Shown here in pieces: positions 45,104 through 53,145 of a stretch of 64,000 bases of DNA. The DNA is taken from positions 1-64,000 of the forward strand of contig JANLJE010000038.1 of assembly GCA_029255645.1 (NCBI GenBank). Direction: 5' to 3'. Below the pieces are notes generated by a model. It saw nothing but the letters and a program-made list of their open reading frames with translations. It had not been told where the DNA came from and did not search any database. The first letter of the stretch is position 1, and every line of letters begins with the position of its first letter. A program made the position numbers and the translations under genes. The stretch comes from Comamonadaceae bacterium. Lineage in GTDB: Bacteria; Pseudomonadota; Gammaproteobacteria; Burkholderiales; Rhodocyclaceae.

Positions 45104-47857
45104 TCAGGCATCCAGCGGTTCGATGACCTGCCAGCTATGGCGGCTGATCTGGTTGCTGCCGTTGCGCGTGTGAATCGGCACGCAGTAGCGCACGGTCGTC
45201 AGCGGCGCGGGCGAGGCAAAAATCAGCGAGAAGCCGAACTCCGCCGCCGTGTCGATCAGACTGCGCTGATTGCGGGCGTCCAGGGCCAGTGCCTCGTCCA
45301 GATAGCAGATGCCCTGGATGGGGCGACGCTGATCCTGCATCAGATGCAGCATCGCCAGCCCCGTCACCAGTTTGGCCATCAGCACGGTGCCATTGGAGGC
45401 GGCACTGTCTAGGTCATCGAAGGCTTCCGGCTCGCGATCTGCCTTGCCGACCCAGAAGCGCAGGCGAAACAGGTCGGCCACACGCAGGCCATGGCGGGCG
45501 TTGCCCTCTTCGATCAGCAGGGTCTTTGCGCGATTGAGTTGATCATCGTCGAGCACGCTCTGCTGGTTGAACAGTTCAAAGGTTTCGCCACTGTCCACAG
45601 TGGCGGCGGTACTGATCAGCAGCTCGATGGCTTCGACCAGAATGGTTTCGTCTTCGGGTTCGATCTTGAACACGGCCAGATCGGAAAGTTGCCGGCCGCT
45701 GATCTTGCGGTTGAACTCGCGCATCCGGCGCTTGAAAGCAAACAGACCGTCGCGCAGTTCGCGCAGGCAGGCGGCCACATTCACCACCGCCGAGCGTACC
45801 TTCTTTTCCAGGGCTTCGGCTTCCTGCGGCAGGTGATGGGCGAATTCAACGAGACGAACAATCTCGCTTTCCGGTTCGCCGACAAACTGATACTTGGTCA
45901 ATCCGCCGCTATGGATTTCACCCAGCAGATGGCGGATCTGCTCATCCAACTCCAGCAACTGGCGGCAGTCGACCTGATAGGTCTGCAGTCGCTCAGCCAG
46001 TTGCTCCAGCGCGAACTCGGGCTGGGCCAACCAAGGGCTGTGCGGCAGGTCGGCCAGCCAGGTGAAGGGGCCTTCGTGGTCGATTCGCTGATGACGGCGT
46101 TGCTCGATCTGCCGGTGTTGCTGCTGCAAGGCCGCCAAATCCTGTTGCCGCTGCTGCCGCTGCTGATCCAATGCGCGGTGCCGCTCTGCCGACTGCGCCA
46201 GACTGGCGCCGAGGTCGGCGAGCTTTTTCGCCAGTGTCTGCAGCCGCTCCTCGCGCTCGGCCTCGCTTTGCCGCAAGTCCTGCATGTGCGCGTAGTCCCG
46301 CAATTCGGCATCCAGTTCGGCTAGTTGCTGCTCCAGCGCTTGGCGTTGCTGTTTGACGTTTTCCAGAGCCAGGGCGGTGGCCAATTGTTCTTGCAGCTGA
46401 GCCTGCTGTTGCTGCAACTCCTGCTGCAATTCGCTCAGTTCCGCCAGGGTCCGTTGCTGATACTGTGCCGGCAGGGCTTCCAGCCGCAGTTGCAGGCCAG
46501 GCAAATTGAATTGCCCGGCATTCGCATCGACCAAGGCCGCAAGCAGGGCCTTGCCATCAAGACGGAAATCTTCGTTGCCCAGGGTCAGTACCGGCTTGGC
46601 CAGCACCTTGTTCAGCGCGTTGAGTTGTTCCGTAGATACGACACCGGCCAGTTGCTGATAGAGGTTCTGCCCCTGGGTGCGCAACTCCTGCGCCAGCTGC
46701 GCTGACTCCCGTTCGATCCGTGCCAGCTCGCGCTCGATGGCCGCTGGCGTGCGGCTCTGTGCCTGGCCGATCCGTACCACCAACGCATCCCGTTGCGCCA
46801 GCAACTCGTGGCGGCGCGCCTCCAGCAGGGCGCGGTCGGGGATTAAGGCAAAACGCTGCTGCAACGCGCGCAACTGTTCGCTTTGTTGGCAGAGCTGCTT
46901 TTGTTCCAACTCGCACTCTTTTTTCTCGCCAGCCGACTGCATATCCTGTTCGCGCAGGCGCTGCAGCTCGACATCGCACTGCGCCAACTCATGCTGCAAG
47001 GTTTGCTGGCGGGTATCGTAATGCTGTTGCCACTGACCCAGTGCCGTGTCGATCAAGGGGCGCCAGCACAGCAATTTGCCGCGCAACGCCAAGCGGGCAT
47101 CATGCTTCTGTTCCAGTTCGCCCAGGGGGGCTTGCAGCCGCACGGCGGCCAGGTACTGGCTGCGTTCGGCGTTGAGGTCGGCAAACGCCTTGTCCCATTC
47201 CGCCTTGAAGTCGATGCTGGCATCCGGCAGGTCGCGGCGGAAAATCTGCAGCAGATAGTCCTTTACCTCGCTGGAGCGCAGTTTGTCCAAGCGCAGCGTG
47301 CGGGTCAGCACCCGCTGAAAAACGCTGGCATCGCTGGCGTGCTCCAGCCGGAAAACGCAGAAGTCCTGCTGACTGGCGAGCTTGCGGTTGCGCCCGCCAT
47401 AGACCATGTCGGCAAATTCGCTGCTGCTGTAGCTGAACACCCGGCGCCCAAAGCTCGCCAGATGGCTGGCCAGTTGCGGTTGTGCCACCAAAGTGCCATC
47501 CGGCAGGCAGAACTCCTCGACCTTCAGCGGCCCGGCATAGGCGAAATACTCGTACTCGAAGCTCACCCCTTTGCCCACGCAGCCCAGCACTACGGTGCCG
47601 GACTCCGGCAGCGACACCTCCAGCAGCACATAGGCGCTGTTGTTGGGGAAATAGAAGCGCCGGCTCTTATCCACATCGTGCGCACCAAAATCCATACGGC
47701 GGCGGTCGATGATCAGCAGAAACTGCAGGGCATTGATCAGGCTGGTCTTGCCGGTATTGTTGGGCGCCACCAGAGAGACCGCACCATCGAGCGGCAGCTC
47801 GGCGCGCGAGTAGCCTGCACTCCCCAGCAGGACCAGACGTTGGAAGCCGTACTGCAT
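45104..47857 (-). CDS. jetC: Wadjet JetC/MksB-like SMC ATPase
   Basis: The SMC-family motor of the Wadjet complex, thought to extrude DNA loops and sense small circular plasmids; 917 aa. Walker A lies in 'LVAPNNTGKTSLINALQFLL' near residue 35. A long Gln/Glu/Leu-rich coiled-coil spans about 230-700, with a hinge-like centre ('AIERELARIERESAQLAQEL', then 'ALALENVKQQRQALEQQLAE'). Walker B 'IQGICYLDEALALDARNQRS' is near residue 850. Translation starts at the ATG that overlaps the jetB stop (TGATG); longer upstream frames are not supported. Confidence 0.9.
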   Translation of the reverse strand: MQYGFQRLVLLGSAGYSRAELPLDGAVSLVAPNNTGKTSLINALQFLLIIDRRRMDFGAHDVDKSRRFYFPNNSAYVLLEVSLPESGTVVLGCVGKGVSFEYEYFAYAGPLKVEEFCLPDGTLVAQPQLASHLASFGRRVFSYSSSEFADMVYGGRNRKLASQQDFCVFRLEHASDASVFQRVLTRTLRLDKLRSSEVKDYLLQIFRRDLPDASIDFKAEWDKAFADLNAERSQYLAAVRLQAPLGELEQKHDARLALRGKLLCWRPLIDTALGQWQQHYDTRQQTLQHELAQCDVELQRLREQDMQSAGEKKECELEQKQLCQQSEQLRALQQRFALIPDRALLEARRHELLAQRDALVVRIGQAQSRTPAAIERELARIERESAQLAQELRTQGQNLYQQLAGVVSTEQLNALNKVLAKPVLTLGNEDFRLDGKALLAALVDANAGQFNLPGLQLRLEALPAQYQQRTLAELSELQQELQQQQAQLQEQLATALALENVKQQRQALEQQLAELDAELRDYAHMQDLRQSEAEREERLQTLAKKLADLGASLAQSAERHRALDQQRQQRQQDLAALQQQHRQIEQRRHQRIDHEGPFTWLADLPHSPWLAQPEFALEQLAERLQTYQVDCRQLLELDEQIRHLLGEIHSGGLTKYQFVGEPESEIVRLVEFAHHLPQEAEALEKKVRSAVVNVAACLRELRDGLFAFKRRMREFNRKISGRQLSDLAVFKIEPEDETILVEAIELLISTAATVDSGETFELFNQQSVLDDDQLNRAKTLLIEEGNARHGLRVADLFRLRFWVGKADREPEAFDDLDSAASNGTVLMAKLVTGLAMLHLMQDQRRPIQGICYLDEALALDARNQRSLIDTAAEFGFSLIFASPAPLTTVRYCVPIHTRNGSNQISRHSWQVIEPLDA

Positions 47858-48471
47858 CAGGTGTTCTCCTCGTCGTCTGGTGCATCCGCAGTCCAGTCTT
47901 CCGCTGCAGGCGCGCTCTCTTCGTCGCCATCGGTCTTGGCCGTCAACGCCAGGCTTTCGAAATGATCGAGGTAACGGCATACAGCGGGCAGCAGTCGCCA
48001 GCCCGCCGGCTCTGGCACGGCAAAGCCGAGGTTGCAGGCGCGGCCCATCAGCTCCACCAGGGCGTCGGGGTTGAGGCCCTCGGCATCCAGCAGGTCTTGC
48101 TGTTGCTTGTAGACCTCGGCCAGCCAGGCGCTGTCGATCAGCCAATCGGTAAAGCGCTGCAGGGCCTTGCCGGCGTTGGCCTGGGCATCGAAGATCACCA
48201 TGAACAGCAAGGCCAGCTGGCGGCTGATCTTGCCGATGTTGCTGTTGGCGTCACTGTTGTGAAACCAGGCAAAGCCCCTGGCATCCAGGCGCAGCTCGAA
48301 CCCCAGCGCGGCAAACAAGCCGACATAGCTGGCCTCGTGCTGTTCCAGCTCCGCCCACAGCGCGGGCTCGGCCATTCGATTCAGGTGTTTGCCGGAGAGA
48401 AACAGGCGGAACAGCTCGGCCAATGCCGGCATTTGCGACAGGGCGGCTGCCAGAGCGTGTGGGATCGTCAT
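47857..48471 (-). CDS. jetB: Wadjet JetB/MksE-like subunit
   Basis: A 204-aa winged-helix (KITE-type) condensin subunit that links the kleisin JetA to the JetC heads. The body 'ELEQHEASYVGLFAALGFEL' and 'ISRQLALLFMVIFDAQANAG' is followed by 'PAGWRLLPAVCRYLDHFESL', which resembles MksE/DUF4194-type proteins, and an acidic tail. It overlaps jetA by four bases and jetC by one. The assignment rests on size and operon position as well as sequence. Confidence 0.85.
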   Translation of the reverse strand: MTIPHALAAALSQMPALAELFRLFLSGKHLNRMAEPALWAELEQHEASYVGLFAALGFELRLDARGFAWFHNSDANSNIGKISRQLALLFMVIFDAQANAGKALQRFTDWLIDSAWLAEVYKQQQDLLDAEGLNPDALVELMGRACNLGFAVPEPAGWRLLPAVCRYLDHFESLALTAKTDGDEESAPAAEDWTADAPDDEENT

Positions 48472-49727
48472 TGCGGGATACTCACGCGGTGAGGGTGATG
48501 CAGGACGAGAATCGTCTGCAGCGTGGTTTTTTCAGGCTGGCTGGCTGCCTCGAACTGCCAGCCGGGCTCATGTTGCAGGTCATGGAACAGGCGCAGCAGG
48601 GTGGCATCCTGCAGGTGGGCGTAATGGGCGTTGAGCCAATCGAGCAGATTTTCCACCGGTAGGCTACGGACGAGATGCGCGCGAATGGCGGCCTCATCCA
48701 CCTGTTCCAGTAAGTGCACGGCGTCGCCGGGTTCTTCCTGCGGAAAGGCCACCGCCTGCGGCTGGTACTGACGCGCGGCAGCCATGACCGCCCGTACCTC
48801 ATCGCCCAATTGCAGCTTGAAGCCGCGCTCATTGCGCCAGACGGGGAGTGCGGTCTCATCCGCCGGGCGCGACAGGGCGCGACGCAGGCCGCGTTTGCGC
48901 ACCTGCCCCAACAGCAAGCTGATGGCACTACTTAGTGCGTTGTGCTGGCGCAACTCTTCACGCAAGGGCAGCAGTGTATCGGCGCACTGTTGCGCAACTA
49001 GCCGGCCAAAGCGCCGCAGCTCCTTGGCCTGGTGCGCCACCTGACGTAACTGCAGGCGATGCGAGTAGAGCGCACCCTGTACCGACAATTGCTCTAGGCC
49101 CAAGTCGAGCGCACGCTCCGCGTCTTCCAGATAGCGATAGAAGGTGCCCTGCGAGCCGCTGTCCATCATCTGGTTCATCGGCTCCACATAATGATCGTAG
49201 GCTTCCAGCACCTCGCGGTAGCGCTGGCTGATCGGCATGTTGCCGTCGGCGCTTTTGGCGTTTTCCGCCAGTTCAAAGAGCGCGTGCCGGTCCTGATCGA
49301 GCTGCAGGCTGATCTGGCGGAAGAGTTCGGCCAGCGTGTTGGCGGCTCCGCGCACGCGATCCATGTCGGCCCCGAGCATCCCTTCATTGAGTGCTTCGGT
49401 GGCCTCACGGATCGCCGCAACACGAGCCTGCAGTACGGCAGCCAGGCCCAGCTCATGTTCACGGGTGAGGCCGCGCACGAACTCCAGTACATAGGCATTG
49501 AGCTGCAGATCGCTGCTGCGCGGCAAGGTTTGCAGGATGTCCGCATTGACCAAGGCACGCAGCACCGCGCCCTGCGTTTCGGCATCCCGTTGCCCGGATA
49601 CCTTGGCAATACCGTTCAACACCTGATCGCTGGTCAGCACGGCAAACTCGCGCGACAGCCGTACCAAAAGCTCCACGATGTCCCAATGGGTATAAAGCGC
49701 ATAGACCAGCGAGCGGGGGTTGGCCAT
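48468..49727 (-). CDS. jetA: Wadjet JetA/MksF-like kleisin subunit
   Basis: A 419-aa helical protein, first gene of the Wadjet operon. The N-terminal winged-helix-like region 'YALYTHWDIVELLVRLSREF' and 'LVNADILQTLPRSSDLQLNA' is followed by long helices. The C-terminal part contains 'PVENLLDWLNAHYAHLQDAT'. This is the layout of MksF/JetA kleisins of the DUF3375-like group. Together with JetB, JetC and JetD in fixed order it supports a Wadjet assignment. The Wadjet subtype cannot be settled by eye. Confidence 0.87.
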   Translation of the reverse strand: MANPRSLVYALYTHWDIVELLVRLSREFAVLTSDQVLNGIAKVSGQRDAETQGAVLRALVNADILQTLPRSSDLQLNAYVLEFVRGLTREHELGLAAVLQARVAAIREATEALNEGMLGADMDRVRGAANTLAELFRQISLQLDQDRHALFELAENAKSADGNMPISQRYREVLEAYDHYVEPMNQMMDSGSQGTFYRYLEDAERALDLGLEQLSVQGALYSHRLQLRQVAHQAKELRRFGRLVAQQCADTLLPLREELRQHNALSSAISLLLGQVRKRGLRRALSRPADETALPVWRNERGFKLQLGDEVRAVMAAARQYQPQAVAFPQEEPGDAVHLLEQVDEAAIRAHLVRSLPVENLLDWLNAHYAHLQDATLLRLFHDLQHEPGWQFEAASQPEKTTLQTILVLHHPHRVSIPQ

Positions 49728-49759
49728 GTCAGTTCAGTCTCCCACCACCGAGCAGGCAT

Positions 49760-49799
49760 GCCCTGTGCGGCATGCTCTCACCCGCCAGCCGCACAGGGC
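49760..49799. repeat. 12-bp inverted repeat upstream of jetA
   Basis: GCCCTGTGCGGC (49760-49771) and GCCGCACAGGGC (49788-49799) are perfect inverses with a 16-base spacer, 33 bases before the jetA start. In an RNA leader this would form a hairpin close to the ribosome binding site. Confidence 0.75.
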
Positions 49800-49912
49800 G
49801 GCAACCCGGCGCATGGCCGCAGCGGGGTTTCATAAAGTGCAGGCTGGACGCATCGACCATTCGTTGTCCCCACGCCGCCGCGCCCGATTTCTGGCGAATC
49901 GAGCCCAGCGGC

Positions 49913-49952
49913 CACATTCTTTGTGCTCTCGAGAGCCAGCACAAAGAATGTG
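49913..49952. repeat. 15-bp perfect inverted repeat with palindromic centre
   Basis: CACATTCTTTGTGCT (49913-49927) and AGCACAAAGAATGTG (49938-49952) are exact inverses. The centre contains GCTCTCGAGAGC (49925-49936), itself a palindrome. No T run follows, so a simple terminator is unlikely. Confidence 0.85.
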
Positions 49953-50013
49953 CTCATCGTGCCGGGGACAAGCGACTCTCGGGCTGCGTCCCGGCCGGAA
50001 TGTGTCAGGCATG

Positions 50014-50125
50014 GTGGCAACACTGTGTGCACAAAGTGGCGTCATTGTGGTGAACAGCGTGGCAACATTGTGTTGAACATGGCGGCAGCATTGTGGCGAC
50101 ATGTGGGGCACAGTGTGGCAACAAG
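50014..50125. repeat. Degenerate 22-23 bp tandem repeat array, five units
   Basis: Units begin at 50014, 50036, 50059, 50081 and 50103, each close to GTGGCAACATTGTG followed by 7-9 variable bases. There are no unique spacers, so it is not CRISPR. It lies 15-126 bases past the DUF262-HNH stop and about 290-400 bases before jetA. Confidence 0.7.
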
Positions 50126-50139
50126 GTGGCGCTGACAGC

Positions 50140-51852
50140 TCAAGCGGTCGCATGGATGAAAGCATTCAGTGCCGCCGCGATGCGTTTACGGCGCTCTTGC
50201 AAGAACGCCTTGTAGTGATCCACTGCCAACAGTTCCTCCTCCACAGGGATGCACTGTGCTGCGAATGGTGCTGCACCGTGCTGCGCCACCAGCGGCAACA
50301 GGTAGGTCACAGGCGCTTTGTCGCTGATCGCACGATTGGTTTTGCCGCCGATGAAAGCCAGGTTGGCGATGTCGTCGGCCTCGCGAGGGGTGTAGCTGCT
50401 GCGCAGCAATGCCTTGGGGAAAATGTGATGAAACTGCAAGCGGTGCTGACTGCCCGAGTGGTCCAGAGCAATGGCAAGGTGGCTGCGCCAATCCTTGGCA
50501 CCTGCCGCACGAAATGCCAGGAACATGGTCTTGAACAGCGCACTACGCTGGTTGCGCCCCTCCAGCTCTTCCGGCGTGATGTCAAGGCGGCCGAACTGCA
50601 GACGCAGCCGGTCGATCAGTTCATTGACGCCGCCGCCATTGCGGATGATCGCCAAATCCTGATCCAGAATGGTCTCACTGGAACCCCGCGAGAAACGGCC
50701 TTTGGCATTGGCGGCCAAGGCCCAGTAGCGCAACTGCTGCGCCTCTTCCGTGCTGAGGGCATAGTCGCGGCGGTGTCCAAAGTAGGCAAGTACCACCAGT
50801 AAGAAGGGCGATGACAGCAAGGCAGGGCTGTCGATACCCAGATTGCTGCGCGCGAAATTGAGTGCAAATTCCATCCCCTCGCAGGCTTCTTTCCAGGCTT
50901 GCTGCAGTATGTCCAGGGTCAGGCTGCCGACGGTCAGAAAACGGGATTGCCCGGTGGCAAAGGCCATCAAATTCTTCAGGTGTAAACCCAGATCAAGCTC
51001 GAAACCGTTCTGGGCGCAAGTACTCTGGAAGTCCAGGAAGGTCTGCAGCGAGTGCCGCCATTTGGCCGTGATCTGCGCCAGAGCCAGATCGGAGCTGCGC
51101 AGCTTGGCGCCCAGCGAGTTGACCCGCACGAAGATTTCCGTGACCTCGTCGTAGGACAGCGTTCGCTCCAGCACGTCCATGCGATACACGTACTTGCGAA
51201 TGCCGCGTAGCCGGGCCAGGCGCTGGCTGTATTTCTCGTAACGCGGATCATCAAAGCCACTGATGCCCGCACGTTTGAGGAAAGGCGCATCGCTGTCGGT
51301 CTTGAAGACTTCGGATACCTTCACCCACTGCGGCAACTGCTCCAGCTTCCGGGTCGCCACCACGAAGGTCATTTTGTTGAAGCGCGTCAGCAGTTCGTCC
51401 TCGCTGGCGTCGGCCTCGTCGCCGCCCAGCTCGCCTTCCTCATCGACCTCAGCGTCATCGCCGTTCTCATCTACTTCGGTCACGACGGCCAGTTGGTCGG
51501 GATGCTCCAGATTGAACAGCAAATCGATTGGGCGACGGCGACCGCGCACCGACACCGGCTCGCCACGAATGACGGCAGATAACGAGGTCAGACGCTGTTG
51601 TCCATCGAGCAACAGGCGGGTGCTCTGATAAGGGTTATTGCTTTGGCTGACGGCGAAGCTTTGCAGGGGCACAGCCTCATCGGTTTCCCATAGCAGGATC
51701 GCCCCCGAGGGATAGCCCCGATACAGGGAGTCGAGCAAGTCGCGCACGCGCGTGGAGCGCCAGACATACTGCCGCTGCATTTCCGGTAAGCGCAGCTCAC
51801 CGCGCTCGATCATGCAGACCAGTTCTTCAACGCTGGCTTCAGCCTTGGCCAT
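50140..51852 (-). CDS. DUF262-HNH (GmrSD-like) nuclease protein
   Basis: A 570-aa protein. The N-terminal DUF262 domain (ParB/GmrS-like) has 'RGELRLPEMQRQYVWRSTRV', 'LLDSLYRGYPSGAILLWE' and 'LLLDGQQRLTSLSAVIRGE', with the DGQQR motif near residue 82. An acidic linker follows. The C-terminal part carries an HNH-type 'LQFHHIFPKALLRSS' near residue 475 with a later 'NLAFIGGKTNRAISDKAP'. Such proteins include GmrSD and BrxU, which cut modified phage DNA using NTPs. Target specificity here is unknown. It follows the AlbA_2 gene by 23 bases. Confidence 0.85.
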   Translation of the reverse strand: MAKAEASVEELVCMIERGELRLPEMQRQYVWRSTRVRDLLDSLYRGYPSGAILLWETDEAVPLQSFAVSQSNNPYQSTRLLLDGQQRLTSLSAVIRGEPVSVRGRRRPIDLLFNLEHPDQLAVVTEVDENGDDAEVDEEGELGGDEADASEDELLTRFNKMTFVVATRKLEQLPQWVKVSEVFKTDSDAPFLKRAGISGFDDPRYEKYSQRLARLRGIRKYVYRMDVLERTLSYDEVTEIFVRVNSLGAKLRSSDLALAQITAKWRHSLQTFLDFQSTCAQNGFELDLGLHLKNLMAFATGQSRFLTVGSLTLDILQQAWKEACEGMEFALNFARSNLGIDSPALLSSPFLLVVLAYFGHRRDYALSTEEAQQLRYWALAANAKGRFSRGSSETILDQDLAIIRNGGGVNELIDRLRLQFGRLDITPEELEGRNQRSALFKTMFLAFRAAGAKDWRSHLAIALDHSGSQHRLQFHHIFPKALLRSSYTPREADDIANLAFIGGKTNRAISDKAPVTYLLPLVAQHGAAPFAAQCIPVEEELLAVDHYKAFLQERRKRIAAALNAFIHATA

Positions 51853-51875
51853 GGTGCTTCCTTATCTTCTCAATC

Positions 51876-53144
51876 TCATTCAGCTGCTGCGGGCGGCTCG
51901 GCAGCGGGGATGACCAGCAACAGCTCGGAGTCATCCACTAACCTGTAAACCGGCCGCTTGCCGGACAGTCGTTCGCTCTGATCCAGAATGATCTGAACCC
52001 CTTCACCACGCTTATCCATCATGGCGCTGCGGCCTGTGATCGCTTTGTCCGCCTCGGGCACAGAACATTTGGCCAGCAGACTGGTGATGGCTTCGTTTCG
52101 CGCAGCCTGGCGGTAGGGAAGGCTCTCCACCGTCATGGTGTTGGGGATGGCGCCTGGCGAATACAGCTCCAGCCGGTCCGCAAACATCCGCAGGCGGATT
52201 TTGGCGCCATGGATCGAGTAATCCCGGTGCGCAACGGCATTGACCAGGGCCTCGAAGATGGCGGTCATGTCGTATTGCGGCAGATCGTGCCGGCCCTCAT
52301 TCTTGGTGGCATAGACCTGCATGTTCTTGCGGACGAAGTGGCAAGCCGCCAGCACCTGGGCATCCAGCGGCCCGGTGATGTCCTGGGCGTCGAGCTGATA
52401 GGCCGTGTCGCCTTGCGGCAGCACCTCGGTGCCACGGTATGCCACGGCCTGAATGAAGGCATTTGGCAGCCAGCGGCGGGGATCAGCGCTGGCCATCAGC
52501 ACGCCGGCGATGGTAGGCCGAAGTGCGCCGTCGGCATCGGGGCGCGCCATGGCCAGTTTATCCAGCAGCACCTCGCGCGTATCCTGCACGCGCGGACTGG
52601 CAAAACGTTGCCACAGATCATCTACAAGGTCGTCGAGTATGGCGCCGGGCACCGGCTGCTCGTCGAAGCGGATGATGCGCGCCTGGCTGCGTTGCTGGAA
52701 CAAACGCGCCAGATAGTCCGGAGCCATTTCACGCTTGGCGCTGCCCACGCGGTGCAGATAGCCGCCCGGGCTTTTATGCACGAACAGGCTGCTTACGATA
52801 TCGATCTTGAGCACCGGCAAGGACTCGCCTGACGTGCTGGGAAGGCTCAGACGCTCGATCACCGGCGCGAGCGGCGGGGTGATGCTGTCGAGGCAAATCT
52901 GCCGGACGAAATCCTCCACCAGGTCGAGACGCTCCAGCGGGATACCGAGCACTTCTCGGGTGTCGTCCACGCCGAGCACGCACACACCACCCCGGCTGTT
53001 GGCAAAGGCTGCCAGCTCATCAGCGAGAGAATCTTTATGCGGCGCTGACACCTTTTGACCGGCAAAGCGGACTTCCTTCAACTCCAGATAGGAGTCCTCT
53101 CCCAGGCGAATCTTGTCGATCAAGTCCGCGATGTTGTCGAACAT
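51876..53144 (-). CDS. AlbA_2 (Schlafen-like) and HATPase domain protein
   Basis: A 422-aa protein from the ATG at 53144 (GAGG six bases upstream). The N-terminal AlbA_2/divergent AAA-4 domain reads 'GEDSYLELKEVRFAGQ', 'ADELAAFANSRGGVCVLGVD' and 'SPGGYLHRVGSAKREMAPDY'. The C-terminal half contains a RecG-like HATPase_c_4 block: 'MTAIFEALVNAVAHRDYSIH' and 'RLRMFADRLELYSPGAIPNT'. Members act as regulators or putative nucleic-acid effectors, and Schlafen-type AlbA domains occur in defence loci. It begins one base after the TrlF-type gene stop, so it is coupled to it. Confidence 0.86.
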   Translation of the reverse strand: MFDNIADLIDKIRLGEDSYLELKEVRFAGQKVSAPHKDSLADELAAFANSRGGVCVLGVDDTREVLGIPLERLDLVEDFVRQICLDSITPPLAPVIERLSLPSTSGESLPVLKIDIVSSLFVHKSPGGYLHRVGSAKREMAPDYLARLFQQRSQARIIRFDEQPVPGAILDDLVDDLWQRFASPRVQDTREVLLDKLAMARPDADGALRPTIAGVLMASADPRRWLPNAFIQAVAYRGTEVLPQGDTAYQLDAQDITGPLDAQVLAACHFVRKNMQVYATKNEGRHDLPQYDMTAIFEALVNAVAHRDYSIHGAKIRLRMFADRLELYSPGAIPNTMTVESLPYRQAARNEAITSLLAKCSVPEADKAITGRSAMMDKRGEGVQIILDQSERLSGKRPVYRLVDDSELLLVIPAAEPPAAAE

Positions 53145-53145
53145 G

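Larger units (their letters stand above)
49728..50139. other. 412-bp structured gap upstream of jetA
   Basis: No protein-coding gene is supported. The gap contains two long inverted repeats (49760-49799, 49913-49952) and a degenerate 22-bp repeat array (50014-50125), listed separately. TTGTCCCC (49864-49871) and GGGGACAA (49964-49971) also form outer arms around the second palindrome. It probably holds the promoter and control of jetABCD and the end of the upstream transcript. Confidence 0.6.

Noticed and set aside
50014-50125. Possible CRISPR array near defence genes
   Set aside because: Units are degenerate and contiguous at 22-23 bp, with no conserved-repeat/unique-spacer alternation and no cas genes.
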